The notes under the pieces: generated by a model | The model's database searches: none | What the model was told of the DNA's origin: nothing | The model's input: the letters and a program-made list of their open reading frames with translations, nothing else | Source of the DNA: Callaeas wilsoni | Lineage: Eukaryota; Chordata; Aves; Passeriformes; Callaeidae | Assembly (NCBI GenBank): GCA_013398955.1 | Contig: VWPU01013558.1 | Coordinates: 1 to 64,000, forward strand | Reading direction: 5' to 3' | DNA length: 64,000 bases | Program-made: the position numbers and the translations under genes | In this document: positions 23,496 to 36,405 of the stretch, piece by piece | Layout: each line of letters starts with the position of its first letter | Position numbering within the stretch: the first letter of the stretch is position 1

Positions 23496-26440
23496 CCACA
23501 TCTGCATGGGGGAGTGATGCTGCAGGTGATGGGCTGGGACTGGTCATTGGGAATGGGGGAATGGGCTGCAGGTCAGGAAGGAAGTTCCTGGAACAGCTTC
23601 CCAAGGGACTGGGAAATGGGAAAACAGTGGAGCACAGGCTGGCATTATGCCATGCTGGCAAAGCTCTCTGGAGTGCTGGGGAATGGAGAAGCAGAGAATG
23701 ATTTTGGCCAGGCTTCAGCATCTGCTAGAAGTGGTGTGCATGTGTGAGGGCTGGATAACCGAGGCTTTGGCAGGTGGAGGGATAAAAAGGAGCTTTTCTG
23801 TTGTGTTGCAAAACCTAAAATTTCATGAGGGAAAAATATGCATGAGTCAAATTAAACCAGAGCATTTGCAGGAGGAAGGATTCAAATCCCTGAAAAAAAA
23901 TATAATTCAGAGGGTAACTTGAAATTCCACATTTGCATTGAAACAAATAATTCAGAATGTTTAGCCCTGATTTCTTTAAAACTCTCATTCCTAAATGAGA
24001 AATGCCATTTTGCAACAATAAAGTTTCCCTCAAAAATAACTTCAAAATAAAACACTGCAACATTTCCAAATATTTGTTTCCCTTTAAAGGGGTGGAAATG
24101 CAGTGTGTCACACTTGCCTACAGCTTTGCCCTGACCTTTTTATTCAACCTAAATCATTTTCTCAGCGTAACCTGAGCAGCTTTAGCTCCCTTGAAGTTTT
24201 GCTTTTTGGGATGAATTTACCATTTACTGAAAGAATATCTTTTTGGTTTTGCTTTAGTCTGAACTATATTAGCAGAGCTGTTTTGGAGAAAGAAGTACTC
24301 AGTTTTGTTCCTGCTGTTAAAACTGCTGATGGTCTCCATTAACAAAACATCACTTTCATAAGACATGGGCTCATCTGAAAGTGCATAGAAGAGAAGACCT
24401 GAAAACAGAGCTGAGGAATAATAAAAAAAAAAATTAGCTGCACAAAAAGGCTACTTACATTTATGGGATCTTTTAAAATAGCATTTAGATGGAAAGCTGA
24501 TTCCTCATTTTCATCCATGCTGGTATTTTTCTCAGGCTATCTCAAATTTCAGGAGTTAAGGGAAGAAAAAAAGTCTTGCATTGCACCATATATGCCAAAG
24601 AAATGCAATACAATCTGATTTCCCTTCTTTCTCTCATGCCTGAATGTGCTCATTTTTGCTTACAAAAGGAAAGACACAAAAGAATTGTAAGAAAAGGAAT
24701 CAGATGGTGCCGCCCGATACTGTTTCACAGCTAAAACGTGAAAACAAGACCAGCTTCTTCTGCTGACACTCGGGTCTCAAAAGGGGTTATTATTCTTTTT
24801 AAAGGGAATTCTCTTAAAGGGAAATTGCTCTGAGCTTAATCAAAGCATTTATTATAACAGAGCAGAGCGGTTGCCACCCGCTGCCGAGAGCGCTGCTGGC
24901 AGAGGGAGGCTGCAGAGGCGCCGTGCCTTCTGCCCAGCTCCTGAGCAGCACCAGCTCCCAGATTCCCTCGCTGGGTCTCCTACTGTGCTACACTTTTTGT
25001 AAATGGAGTCTGAGGTGGGACCTACTTGCTGGGACTCCTGGCTTACCGTTCCTCTCCTTGGATGGTGCATGACCTTGATATTGCAAGATTTCTCAAGAAA
25101 TTTCAAGGTCACTTGTGTGCCCTGTGCGGAATGGGGCACCTCAGGCAGCACAATGGAAGGAGTACATGGGCACCTGAAGGCAGCAGTCACCCAGCAGATG
25201 GTATCACCTCTCCTGCCAGGCAATCCAAACTCATCTCACCTCCAGCTCCCCACTCAAAATCTAAACCCAGCTTGAGAGAGACAGAGCAAGACAGCACATG
25301 GTGTGCTACAAAACCTGTACCAGGACCTCTGTTCCTCTCAGAGGTCTCAGTAATGAGGAAAACAAATGGTGTTTTGAGGCTTGCAATTGTTACATACATA
25401 TAAACAAGTTCACCTCCTCCTGTGTCCAAGTATCTGGATATTTGGCGCAGTGTATAAACACAAATAGATTCACCCCCTCCCTCCCAGCAGATGATTTTCA
25501 AAGGACCAAATCTCTCACAGGCCACTTTAGGGAAGGTTTCTTTCCTCTTTCTCCATTGCTATTGTCTCCTTTGCCATACAAAACTTAGCAGCTTTCTGCA
25601 TTGTTCAGGTCAGGATGAAGGCCAAGAGAAACTGTGGTCCTAAAATCATCTAGTCTGAGCAGTTTATGCCTTTCTCGTATGTTGGGAAAATAACAGCACA
25701 AGTAGAAATGGAAGTGGAAGGAGAAACACTTGGAAATTATTGTTATTTTTAAGTTCTGCCTCAGCAAACAGCCACTTGCAGCACTTACTGTCTGTCACAT
25801 CAGAAAAAGCTACATCAATTCCCCATAACCAAACACCAGCCTTGCTAACGGGTTCGGATAACAGGACCTGCCATTGCAGGCTCTCCTGTGGTTTCTGTCA
25901 TGGATAAGTCTCCTGCTGGCTTTTATCCTCAAATCTCAAGCAGAAGCTGAAAGAAAGGAAAATTTCCTGCAGAATGTTCCCAGACACAGCTGGTGTGTCC
26001 CACACCCAGGCCAAAGGGCAGCTGCTCCTTCACTTCACAGAGCCAACTGCAGAGCACGGGACACCGTGGTGTGTCACTGCTGGCACATCCCCCCGAAGCC
26101 AAATACCAAATTGTAGCATTATCCGAGCTGTCATGGTGAGGAGGCTGGTCTACACTGCTGCTTCACATTGGCTTCCCAGCTTGCAGCTTTCAATACGCCT
26201 CAGGAAAATCAGGGTTGGACGTGCCTCATAAGCCTTGCACTCTCTCAGCTGAAAGGGAGCCCACCCCTCACATTCGTGCATCAAGCAAAGGCATAATATC
26301 CTAATGGATCCAGAAAACTTGAAGTCTAGACTCTGCTCATCACTGCTGATGTGGTTTATAAACCTGGGTGAGTTACAGAGCTTATCTGAGAAACAGGAGG
26401 CGTTTGAATGGTTACTTCCAGCCACTTCCATAAGCTCCCA
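23496..26440. other. Unique sequence, no gene recognised
   Basis: Includes a modestly CpG-enriched patch at 24865-24925 (about seven CpGs in 60 bp) and a short direct repeat of CTTAAAGGGAA-like sequence near 24798-24824. A weak reverse-strand MIR-like pattern at about 26340-26400 (GGGTGAGTTACAGAGCTTATCTGAG) is too degraded to call with confidence. Confidence 0.45.
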
Positions 26441-26477
26441 GATGAAAACCTGTCGATGAAAACATCTCGATGAATGG
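26441..26477. repeat. 14-bp tandem repeat, about 2.6 copies
   Basis: Units GATGAAAACCTGTC and GATGAAAACATCTC at 26441-26454 and 26455-26468, then a partial GATGAATGG. Two base differences separate the full units. Confidence 0.8.
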
Positions 26478-26551
26478 AGCTTTATGCAGCTTGTGGTTAT
26501 CTGAATAATCCTTAATACCAGCTCCCTCTTCCTGCCTGATCTCTGCTGTGG

Positions 26552-26618
26552 TTAAGAAGCCTAAAGTAGTAAGATTAAGAATCCTAAAGTAGCAAGAAAT
26601 ATGCCCTAAAGCAGTCAG
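26552..26618. repeat. 23-bp tandem repeat, two good copies plus a decayed third
   Basis: 26552-26574 and 26575-26597 are 23-bp units differing at two positions, sharing CCTAAAGTAG. A third, diverged copy containing CCCTAAAGCAG follows. It lies only 75 bp after another unrelated short tandem array. Confidence 0.8.
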
Positions 26619-29600
26619 CTAAGGATCTAAACTTAATGGGAACATCTGCAAAGGACTGAGAGCTGGAAAATTAGCTTTGCGATGTTGGCTGCTGTGTCTC
26701 AAGGCACAAAGGGATTGCTCCTAGACAGGAGGCAGCAAGAGAGAACAAAACCATCATATCCTACAGCCTCAGCTTGTAGGGCAAAACCCATCCCTGTTTC
26801 AGCCAGGGAGATTAGCACTATCCTGAAGTTGCTGTAACATATGCTGTGGAACAGGCCTTGCTTTCCTCACCCCAGCAGACCTGTGAAAGATGACAAAGTA
26901 CCCTAAAGCCAGCTGTCTCCACTGTAAGCCCAGAGGAGAGAATCTGACTCCAAAATATGAGCCCAAATAGAACCACCCTTCTTTTCCACAAGGAATAATG
27001 GCAAGACACACCCTCAAGCCAGGCCAGTACTCCGCCTTCTTGACTTTCCTTTTCATCACCTGCAGCAGGGCCTGAAAGCTCATTGAATACAGCTGGGAGC
27101 ATCCCACCAGCCCTTAGCCCTTCCTCCTCTACTCTTCTCCCACAAAGCCCAAAGAAAAACAGGATGAAGCAAAAGACACCCAAGCAAAATTCTTGGACTT
27201 TTTGGTACAAACCTGCAGGAATAGTAGCTTGCCATGGTGAAGCAGGAACTTCTGAAAATGCAGATCAGAGTAAAATCCTGTCCTGAAGTTCAGGAGGGCA
27301 AGAGTTACACCAGCAATTCAAAAAAACATTTCTTTGCCCAGATGGTGCCTTGAACATAAACTGTCAAAGTCATTACTCAGACTTTATTGTCAGGGTTATG
27401 TTTTCTTTATACCTTTTAATATTCCATATGCTGGTCATATAATACATTTCTTTGTATTCCTCTTCCCTTTTATTCTCTTTGTTTGTTCCATTCATGACTT
27501 ATCACCTTCTGGTGGCAATTTAATTATCGGATCTATATTATTGGTATCTTTTTATTTTTTAATATAATAAAAGATTTCAGTACAAAACACTGCAAGTAAT
27601 TCAATTTCCATCAGTGAGGAAGGAAGTTGGGTGTATTCAATGAAAGGGAGGAGAGTAGCTGACTATAACATTTTTAATAAAAATATAATAGCCCTTTGTA
27701 CTTTTTAGCATCTTCTATTTTGGAGAATGTTGTGGCTTCATAATCATTAATATTGCTTAACTTTTCCTCTGTACTTTTCATCTATAGCTTTTCCAGCACT
27801 TTCTGAAGGTGAATCAGTATCAGCCTTCCTTTTTTTGCACCCAAAGAAACAATATGAAAGCCAATACAATCCAGCTGGACACGGTTACTGCAGGGATGAG
27901 ACCGCGGGCATCCTGAAGCCCCAGACTGAAGCCCTTTCCATTGGACCATGCTGTCCCTCAATATGAAGAGGTGCCCATCCCTTTCCATGAGTGATAAACA
28001 GCCCCATCTCCTTCTCAGATCTCCTTCTGTTGCCCACAAAAGTCGAGGGTCCATCACTCTTCAGTGCTGGTCTGCTTTAGTGCATTCTGCCTTGTCCAAT
28101 CCAAATTACACCGTGTATTCCTCTGGGCAGGATCTACGCTCTCACTGGGAGGGAGAGCTACGGAAGAGTTTGCTACAACAGGACACGAAAGCAACTCAAC
28201 CACTTCAGCCCTACAAAGACTCCCTGAAATGTCTCAGTTTGCTCCTTAATCACCTGGGACAGATTCCTGGTTTTACATTTTATGTGAAAATTTAGGTTCT
28301 CCAGAAGCAAAGAATCCCACATTTGATTGACCAAATCTGCAGTGAATTGAAGGAGGTGAGTAGGGGTCAATAGTTCTTGTCTAGTACAAGACTATCAAAC
28401 TGCATATTTGGCATAAAAACAGTGAAATAGTTCTTCAGTTCACGTGGAGCTGAGCTGCAGAACATGGATACTGAGGATGCTGAAAGTTTATATGGATGCA
28501 AAAGATCACCTGGAGAAATCCACAGAAGCAAAATCCTCCAAGAGCGGTGAAGTACAAAGGTACCACCTTGGACTCAGAAATGCCCTGAACAACAAACCAT
28601 GAAGTGCAGTGTTTGAAGGAGGGTAATTTTGTGCCCTCTATCCAGTTCTCTCAGGATGATGCTGATGACATCAGCACCAGAGGTGGGATGATGGGCTCAC
28701 ACTGAGCTTCTCAGCAAGTGCCAGGCCAGGCAGCCTGGAGGGAAGAGGGTTGTTTGGTGGCCCAGATGTACCATGTTTTGTACCACACCTGAGTGGCTTG
28801 GAGCATTTGTCTCAGGACACACCGTTTGAGTGGAGAAACTCTGTATGCAAGGCAAGATTGACCTTTGGCAGGCAGGTTCCCGTGTCTGTGTAGTGGCTCC
28901 CTGACTTTTCCATGGATGAGAGGATCCTCCAGATAGGGCCTATGGAACTTTATCCTGAGCATGATTAATTTATTTTGTTATGCATTCTTTTCAATTTCCT
29001 TCCTAGTAAAGTTCAAAATTGCGCTCTAAGATTTAGCGTCTTCAAATAATGTATATGGTACTTCAAACTGGCTATTTTGCCACCTCTAACTTCTTCCTAA
29101 AAAAGGTAGGTTCTTGCTTTTCCTATTCATAAAGACAGCTCTGCTCCCAAGGCTCCAAACACAGCAGTCAGAATGACAGAAGATGTTATTTTCTGATCAG
29201 TAAAGTGTTTAAAGAAAGAGCTTTCCTTATTTTGCTCTTTCTTAAAATATCAGTCAGTTTTCTTTTTCCATAAATCAAAGCTTTCATATGGTATCATTTT
29301 GTTCCTGCATTGTTTCTTAGGTCAGAAATTATTTAGAACATAATGGAGAAAAAGAAATCACCTTTTCTTTCCCTTTTGCTTTTTAAATAAAACCACTAAA
29401 AATATTTTAAGTTCTAAAATTATCACCCAAACTCAAAACACCCACAAAAATTATGTGGGAAGAAAAAAAGTGGGAAAAAAAACCAGCAGAAATATATTCA
29501 TGAGACTGGCATGTGTGTAGCAGATTTATTTATTTATTTCTGTATTTTAATACTAGGGAATTATTGTATCTGCAAGCCAAAAGAACAGCACTACTCAATC

Positions 29601-29912
29601 CCAACTCCAGCTGTTCATCCCTTGTAAAATTATGAGCTGTTTTCAAAAGCTTGATTAGATTCTGTGATGGAACTTCAGTGTAGCTATGCAGATACTGTTG
29701 ATTGCTGGGTGTTGTAAAGATTCCGTGTGACAAAAGGGTGCAGTTATTGGCCTGATTAGAAAGAATCCTCGTGGAGCGCACCCCAACTGCATCGCCACTG
29801 TTAGCTCACAGAGATGTAGGAGCAGCCATGTTGGGGCCTTGCTGGAATGGCCGTGGCATGCCTTTTCCCGCCAGTGCTCCTGGAGCTGTAGGCTCTTGGC
29901 TGTCCAGAGCCC
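26619..29912. other. Unique sequence, no gene recognised
   Basis: AT-rich in 27330-27780 and 29000-29560. A (TTTA)n run lies at about 29524-29540. No exon or transposon was recognised. Confidence 0.45.
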
Positions 29913-30011
29913 AATCCTAAGCCTAAACCAAACCCTAACCCTAACCCCAACCGCTACCCGTAAGCACTATCGTAACCACTCCTCTAACCATTGCCCCATC
30001 CCTACCCCTTA
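29913..30011 (+). repeat. Interstitial telomere-like repeat, degenerate
   Basis: A core AAACCCTAACCCTAACCCC at about 29930-29948 holds two exact CCCTAA vertebrate telomere units, flanked on both sides by decayed variants such as CCTAAGCCTAAACC before and CGTAACCAC, CTCTAACC and CCCTACCCC after. The C-rich strand is the plus strand. Such arrays are known as internal remnants of chromosome fusion or of telomere-mediated repair of breaks. Sequence alone cannot tell which. Confidence 0.75.
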
Positions 30012-32950
30012 CCAGGTGTCATCGAGCTGAAATGTCCATCCTGACTTAAGATCCACTCCAAGTCCTTTTGGGGAACACTAGCAAACAGGCTTACAAAGGC
30101 AGGATGAAATAGTTTTAAACAAACCATTGCATTTGTGGGAGAATTCAGTATCTTTCCAAAAAGTTCTCCACAGAGCTCCAAAAGGCATCTGGCACTGAAG
30201 GCAACTGCAGTGCTCATGTCCTGTGAGGAATTCTGCTGAGCTTGAGGTAGATACAGCAGACCGGCAGCTGTCCAAAACATCTGGCCTCATTCACTTTAGG
30301 CTGTGATGTAGAAGTTACACCGAGTGTGTTTTGCTGTTAGAAGTGTCCTAGCAGGTATTGTGAAAAGAACAATTTTGTCACCTAATCTGAATTCAAATTT
30401 CATAATTATGACTTTATGTCTGCTTGTCCTCAAAAGAAAGACTCAAATATTTATAGAGATCTAGAAAAGACCATGGACAGAACATGCAGCAGCAGCATCA
30501 GTCCTGGCTAGGTTGTCCAAAGCAACTAAAGTTAAGATATTGCCAGGTTCTGCTGGCTGGAGGCATTAGCTCAACTACTCCACCCTCCACACATGCTTGC
30601 AATAAGGAAAGACGTGCAGATGACATGAATTATGCAGCCACTAACTAACAAGGCATGTGTCATTTCTGAGTTTGTGGTTTTAAATATTTTCATGCCACAG
30701 AGATCTCAAACCACTAAACAGCTCAAGACTTGTAAGACAAAAGCCTTAAAATGTCTGCCAAGGACTCACAATAAAGGACATTAAAACTTAAATAGAAAAT
30801 TGGAAAAGCAATGGGATTATTAATTGCTACCTTTTAAGCAAAGCTGTCTGTAGTATTAGGACCTTTTGTGGCTTGACATTTGTAGACTTGGTAAATTAGA
30901 CCCATAAAAGAAATTGGCCTCTCTAGACACAGGTAAAATCAGGTGTAATACCAAGAGTTACTAGTTAGTTAATGGTCCTTCAGCATATTGCAGATAAAAA
31001 ACCCTGAGGCCTGTGCTTCCAGTCTCGTTTTGGCTAATCAGGAGACATCCCCATGTGAGGCACAAGCTTCCCCAGCTGTCCCATGGAGCAGATGATGCTG
31101 TGAGTTACCAGGTCAAAGGACTCATGCAGCAAGTAGGAAAATCATGGCTTTATCCTCTCTTTTCCTTTCAGATGATTTACGTCCATAGGAGTGCAAGGAG
31201 CAATCAGCCCCTCTCTCTCTCTTGCCTGTCAAACCATAAAGAGTCTAATCCAAATCACTCTTAATATTTCATTCAAGTTCAGTAGACTTTGGAGCCAGCC
31301 CCAGGCTCCAACTTAGCAAGTCTTTTGGAAACTCAGTATCTGATTTTTATTAAGATGTGAGAGGCTCCTGTGAAGCAGAAGCCTTAGGATTCCTGTCAAA
31401 ATGAGACTTGAAGTAGTGAAAGGAGGAAAAACTGGATTGTTTGGGCTGCATCTTGCCCTATGCTCAGGAAACTCAGCACTGCGCCAGGAGCAGAGGGAAG
31501 ATATGGAAGTGATGTACTACAGTGCCTGAAGATGTTTTAACATGGTATCATGTAGCCTGCAGTTCCCAGTGCAAGCAGCACAAGGGAACTTGCTGTTTTC
31601 TGGGATCTTGGTTAGGATAAACTCTGATGTTGTGCATATCCTTCAGACACTTTGCCCTTGTTCTGAACTGTGGTGGTAGAGCATCCCCTGCTCTGCCTCA
31701 TCATTTAGACTGCACAAGGCATAAGGGAGTCAATGGCATTGGGCGGTGGAAGCTGTTTTTACATCCCGTTCTTAGATTGTGTGTAACTCGGCTTGACCTA
31801 GGGAGTTACCTGAAGGAGAATGAAGTAGATAAGAAGACTCCTCAGCCACCTCCTTTCTTAGTCTCCACCTCCTCCCACTGTGGGAAAGAATTGGCAAGCT
31901 AAATGTTGTGTCAGACACCAGAACGCCTCACACTGTTCGGGGGCACGTGGTGTTTCCTGTACCTAATGACTGAAGCTCTCCCAGTACTCTCTGATGCTGG
32001 CAGTTCCTTACTGCCACTCAGTTTTTCACTTGTGGTTTCCCACTGCTGCTGGCAGGATGTAAAACCCAATAGGTCTAGAACAAATGGAAGCACACCTCGT
32101 TAAAGTGCAGTATCTTTGAGAATGAATGATAAAAGCAGATTACAGAGTTCATACGTGTTTCCGAGATTTTCTTTTTAATAGCTTTTGTTGATATGGCTTG
32201 ATATAACTGACTAAAGAAATGTAGCATCCTAGAAAATTCAGTCTGGACTGCTGGTTATAACTTTAACCACTGCACTGGTAGGGTCTATCCATAGCTGTCT
32301 GGTCTTTTATCATCAGTCTTGAGTTTGCTTAAAGGTGGTGTGAGCTGTTTTGGAGTCTGTAATGAGTTTTGGCATGTGAACTCAACGTAACAAGGATCCT
32401 TCCTAAGCCAGATAATTACTTTATCAGGGTGATCAGAAACAATGACCCTTGTCCTTATATAGATCCATAGAAAAATCCTCAGAATAGGCTGAAAAGACAC
32501 ATGAAGAGCTTGTTTAAGCTTAGTGAAGTCACATTAGTGGGATACCAAGGTGTAACCCCCATGATCATTTTAACGCCAGAGGACCATGAATTCTGAGTGT
32601 GCTCAGGCAGAGGGGCAGCGCTCTCCCATGGGCACTCTTTGGGCTACACAGGTGGATGGCAAAGTGAGGAGCAGCGACCACTGCTGTCTTTCCTCTGAAA
32701 GAAGGATTAACAAAGAGTCTGTCAGTAGGAGCCTGCGAGTGAGAGATCCCCATAATGGCAGAGCAAGTGAATAGCATGTGTTTAAAGAGCCCATAATCCT
32801 GTATTTACACAACAGTCCTTAATGGCTCATTCAGAGCCATTGCAAAGAACCAAGTAAATAGTGTGGTTAGAAAGTCTGTTACTTTATATTTACTCACTAG
32901 ACCGTCTGCTGTGGGAGCTGTGAATGTCATGGAGAGCTAAAAGGAGCATT
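30012..32950. other. Unique sequence, no gene recognised
   Basis: No repeat recognised. An acceptor-like CTCTTTTCCTTTCAG ends at 31171 and is followed by a 31-codon open frame to a stop at 31262, but no polyadenylation signal or downstream donor follows, so it is not called an exon. Confidence 0.45.
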
Positions 32951-32952
32951 CT

Positions 32953-32996
32953 TTTGATTTTCTTTTTTTTTCTTTTTTTCTTTTTTTTTTTTTTTT
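32953..32996. repeat. T-rich homopolymer tract
   Basis: Nearly pure T interrupted by three C. Read on the minus strand it looks like a poly(A) tail, but no polyadenylation signal or gene-derived sequence was recognised next to it. Confidence 0.85.
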
Positions 32997-33399
32997 GTGG
33001 TATGAAAAGCTAACTAATAATGTTACTGAAAACCACTTTCAATAGGAACTATACCTTCACTTTGCACCAGTGGAGAACAACCATTAGCACACTTTGTCAA
33101 GGAAAGGGATGCATTTATCATCACCTGGAGTCTTTTCATAGACGCTGGATGTGCTCTAAAAGATACGCTCTTACTCAACAAGATGTTATTGAACTCAATA
33201 GCACTCACCTGTGTGGCAGGAAAAATTCATTCCTGTCACTGTAAGAACTTCTGGGAAGGCATAAAATGGTCTGGTTTACACATATTTTATACAAATAGTC
33301 TCTTCTGGCTTTAATATATGCTACGTGTGAGACTGGACACTAAATTTATACTCTCAAATGTTTATTCATGTAAACAATCAAATCTTCATTAAAGTCAAA

Positions 33400-33800
33400 A
33401 TTATACACACAAATCAGAGTGAAGCAGACAGCTGATTAGCATGTGAAATGAAGGTGACATTAAATATTTGGAGATTTGCATAGCAAATAATTATAAATCC
33501 AAAGTTAGTGGTGAGTTATGAAATGGACTGTTAAGATCTAACAAAGTCCACTTAAATAAGAAAAATTCACAGAAGCAGCCTGGTATCTTAGATCCCTGAA
33601 ACATTATTCAAGATCCTATCTGAACCTTAATTAACTGATCCTCAAAATTCCCATGAGGCAACAGCAAGTACTGGAATGGAGCAAATAATTAATAAGTAAT
33701 CATTTATGCAATGAATTTTTCTTCTTGTTTGTGATTGTCTACAGAGATCATTAAATCTATTTATAATGCACGACTCATAATTTTGTCAATAATACTTTGC
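33400..33800. promoter_or_regulatory. Putative conserved non-coding element
   Basis: Very AT-rich, CpG-poor DNA with many transcription-factor-like cores: GCTGATTAGCATG at about 33431, an exact octamer ATTTGCAT at 33474-33481, AATTAATAAGTAATCATTTATGC near 33689 and repeated TAAT cores up to 33800. Pattern-based inference only. Confidence 0.25.
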
Positions 33801-35474
33801 TTGCAAATAGTTTAAAATTTGCACCTAGAAGGAAGAACAGAGGAATCCTGCATGTTTACTGCTGTTTCCTGACTAATTACAAAAGTCATGAGATCAGCAA
33901 GGGATGACTGTGAATTCAGAATCAACTATTTAATAACCAAATGTGTGATTTTAAATTTCTCTTCAGTAAAAAAATTAAGACCTACTATCTAAGGAAGAAG
34001 GTGCTTTATCCTAATGTGAGAGGAAATGACAAAATGTAGTTCAGGCAGTACCAGTGTGTGGTCACACACCCCTCAGAGTGCCCAGGGTGGGCAACATGTA
34101 GAGTGGCTGCAGCCATATGGGAGAAGGGGATAAGGCTGGAGCCTTCCTGAACCTTCACATGTTGGGGGACCTAAAACTTAAAGCCACTACTGCTACATCT
34201 ATCCCACCCTGTTCAAAGAGATCTGATGAAACTTCACTCTGATGTAATCTGCTGTTTCCTTCCTCCAAGCACTCATGCTACCGAAGTCTGAGAAATAAAT
34301 TGTGCCAGGAGAGTAAAGGGAAATAGATCAAGAACATGTCAAATTGACATTTTCTATCAAAATGGAATGAGCTTTTGAGAGCCAAAAATATAATGTGGAA
34401 TATCCAGTTTAAGTAACAAAATTATTGGTGACTGGGGAGGTGGAGGGACAGGCCAGCAATGAGGAGCCAGGAATAGTAACCAGGACTTTCATGTCGAAAG
34501 ATCCAAAGTTTGTAAGACTTCATCCACTGCAAGGAGGGCAAGGCTATGCCCCTCTCTGTACAACAAAACCTCAGCAGTATCACTGCTATTTTCCCAGGAT
34601 ACTCTTCACAGACAGCAGACCCTTTTCTACTGCAAAAGTGCATTTCTGCATTGACTTTCACAGCACATTAACGCAGCAGAATGGCTGGAAGTACATACAG
34701 AGTCTGTGATATTGGATATTGGAGTTTGAATGGCATCCCTTTCCTCCTCTTTGCTGTAGCATTCAGCCCCGCTTTTCTGGCTCCACATCTGCAGCCCAAC
34801 CTGTAAGGAATAATTTCAGTATGGATGAGTGGTCTTGTCTCAGAGACTACCAGGACTGTGAGCAGGGCTGTGTGTATTTGTGTAGGGATAGCAACCCCTT
34901 TCCCTATTTGTGCCTTCCCATTCTTAAAAGATTTTTCTCATGACAGTAGAGGGAATGAGACTAGAACAGCTGTTCTGAAGCATTTTTTTCAGTATATCCT
35001 TTTCTTCTGCTGCTTTTTCTTTTGCCCCTGAGCTGACGTCAAAGGTCTCATCTGTAAGGGCAGCCAAAATGTCTCATCAGACCTGACCAAGCTCAGGGGC
35101 AAGTGGACACCCACATGAGAGGATGTGCAGTAAAACCTGGAGTGAATCCTCCAAGCCCATGGGTCCTGGTGCCTTCATTTCCCTGGGTTTTTTTAGTACT
35201 GTCAAGATACTGACTCGATCACATCTGGGGTTTTTCACCTAGTTTCTTTAGCTAATTAAATGTTTTAAGATGCTACAATGAAAGTTATATAGACACAAGC
35301 AATTTTTATGAACTGGTAGCATTAATTTAAACTTGATTCCAGCAGAGCATGCCTTGATGTTTCAGGCTATTAGCCCATCACTAATACAGACTATAGAATA
35401 GTTAATAGTAGTCCATTCAAATCCAAGACATATTTTGATTTGCTGAATAGCTTTAATTCTCCCAAAGCTGATCA

Positions 35475-35507
35475 AATAATAATAACAACAGTAACAATAA
35501 CAATAAA
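35475..35507. repeat. Degenerate (AAT/AAC)n microsatellite
   Basis: Trinucleotide-like run mixing AAT, AAC and AGT units. Confidence 0.75.
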
Positions 35508-36288
35508 GGCAATTCCAGTGTGATTGGCTAATCTGATGGTTTTGCTCCCAGTTTATTTTTAATTTCTGGCAGCAGTGATATTGGAAATTAAAAAGCTCTC
35601 TTGACACTCGAGTGACTCGAATCTCAGACCAGATGAAATGAGGTGACTGAAGCAGCTCTGGGCCTTTTATTCTCTCCCATCATTATCACGGCTAATAAGA
35701 AGAAACTGTGAGGCTGCCCAGCAGTGAAGGCTGAGGACTTCCTCCCCCCACCCTTTCTTTCCTTTTTGTGCCATCCAAGATAAAGTACTAATTATCAGGA
35801 CAGCTCAAGCTCATTTGTAGGGGGATGGGAATTGAATGCTGCTTCAGTGAAAAGACTTGGCTCCTGTGTGCCCTTGGGCAGGAATTGTGGTACTTTGGTG
35901 ATTTAAGCAATCCAAATTAAAACACCTTGCAGTGACAGGCAGATATCCCAATGGGCTCGCTCCTAGGACCTCTGTTCTACCTCTTGTTGCAAGGTACAAC
36001 AGAAAAAAAAATAATTTCACCCAGACCATCATGTAGGGACAGGTCTTCCACATAAAAACTCAGGCTTTCTCTGAGTTGGACAGCCAAGTTGGGAAGCTCT
36101 GAAACATAAGTTTACCCTAGGACACAGGGAGTGGAAATTCACACACTATTTGATATCAAATAATTTGTGTGGAAGAGCAATTGGACTGAAAGTCTGGGGA
36201 TGAATAAGACTTTGGCCTGGTTCTGTCTAGAAAGGGCACACTTTTGTTCATGCACAGTGTGATGGCACTGTCACTGCTGTTGCAGGAA

Positions 36289-36405
36289 GCATAGAATGGT
36301 GCAGGCTGACTCAGCCTACATCACTCCATGGGTGTTTGTCACACCTCTTTTAGAAAACCCTCAATGATGGGGACGCTGCAGACTGCCTGGCATTTTCTTC
36401 CTTAC
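36289..36405 (-). mobile_element. CR1 fragment, older subfamily
   Basis: Reverse-strand CR1 pattern: ATAGAATGGT terminus, then CTCCATGGGTGTTTGTC, CACCTCTTTTAGAAAACCCTC, AATGATGGGGA and ACTGCCTGGCA, in the order seen in CR1 3' regions read backwards. More diverged than the copies at 7058 and 40102. The overlapping 74-codon frame is incidental. Confidence 0.65.

Larger units (their letters stand above)
32997..36288. other. AT-rich unique sequence
   Basis: No gene recognised. Includes the motif-dense 33400-33800 stretch and a degenerate (AAT/AAC)n microsatellite at 35475-35507. The interval 35590-35725 is another AT-rich stretch with CATTATC and GCTAATAAG motifs resembling regulatory DNA. Confidence 0.45.

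Noticed and set aside
23878..23890. GGATTCAAATCCC resembling a tRNA B box
   Set aside because: The spacing within the motif is off, and no A box or acceptor-stem pairing is visible upstream.
26340..26400. Reverse MIR-like pattern GGGTGAGTTACAGAGCTTATCTGAG
   Set aside because: Only one block resembles MIR; too short to separate from chance.
31157..31264. Acceptor-like tract followed by a 31-codon frame and stop
   Set aside because: No donor, no nearby polyadenylation signal, low-complexity CT-rich coding part.
32953..32996. T tract as the tail of a reverse-strand processed pseudogene
   Set aside because: No TTTATT signal beside it and no gene-derived sequence recognised; simple homopolymer is the plainer reading.
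33208..33245. Reverse-strand 30-nt interval between AG and GTGAGT
   Set aside because: The pyrimidine tract is weak and no neighbouring exon is visible; chance pairing likely.
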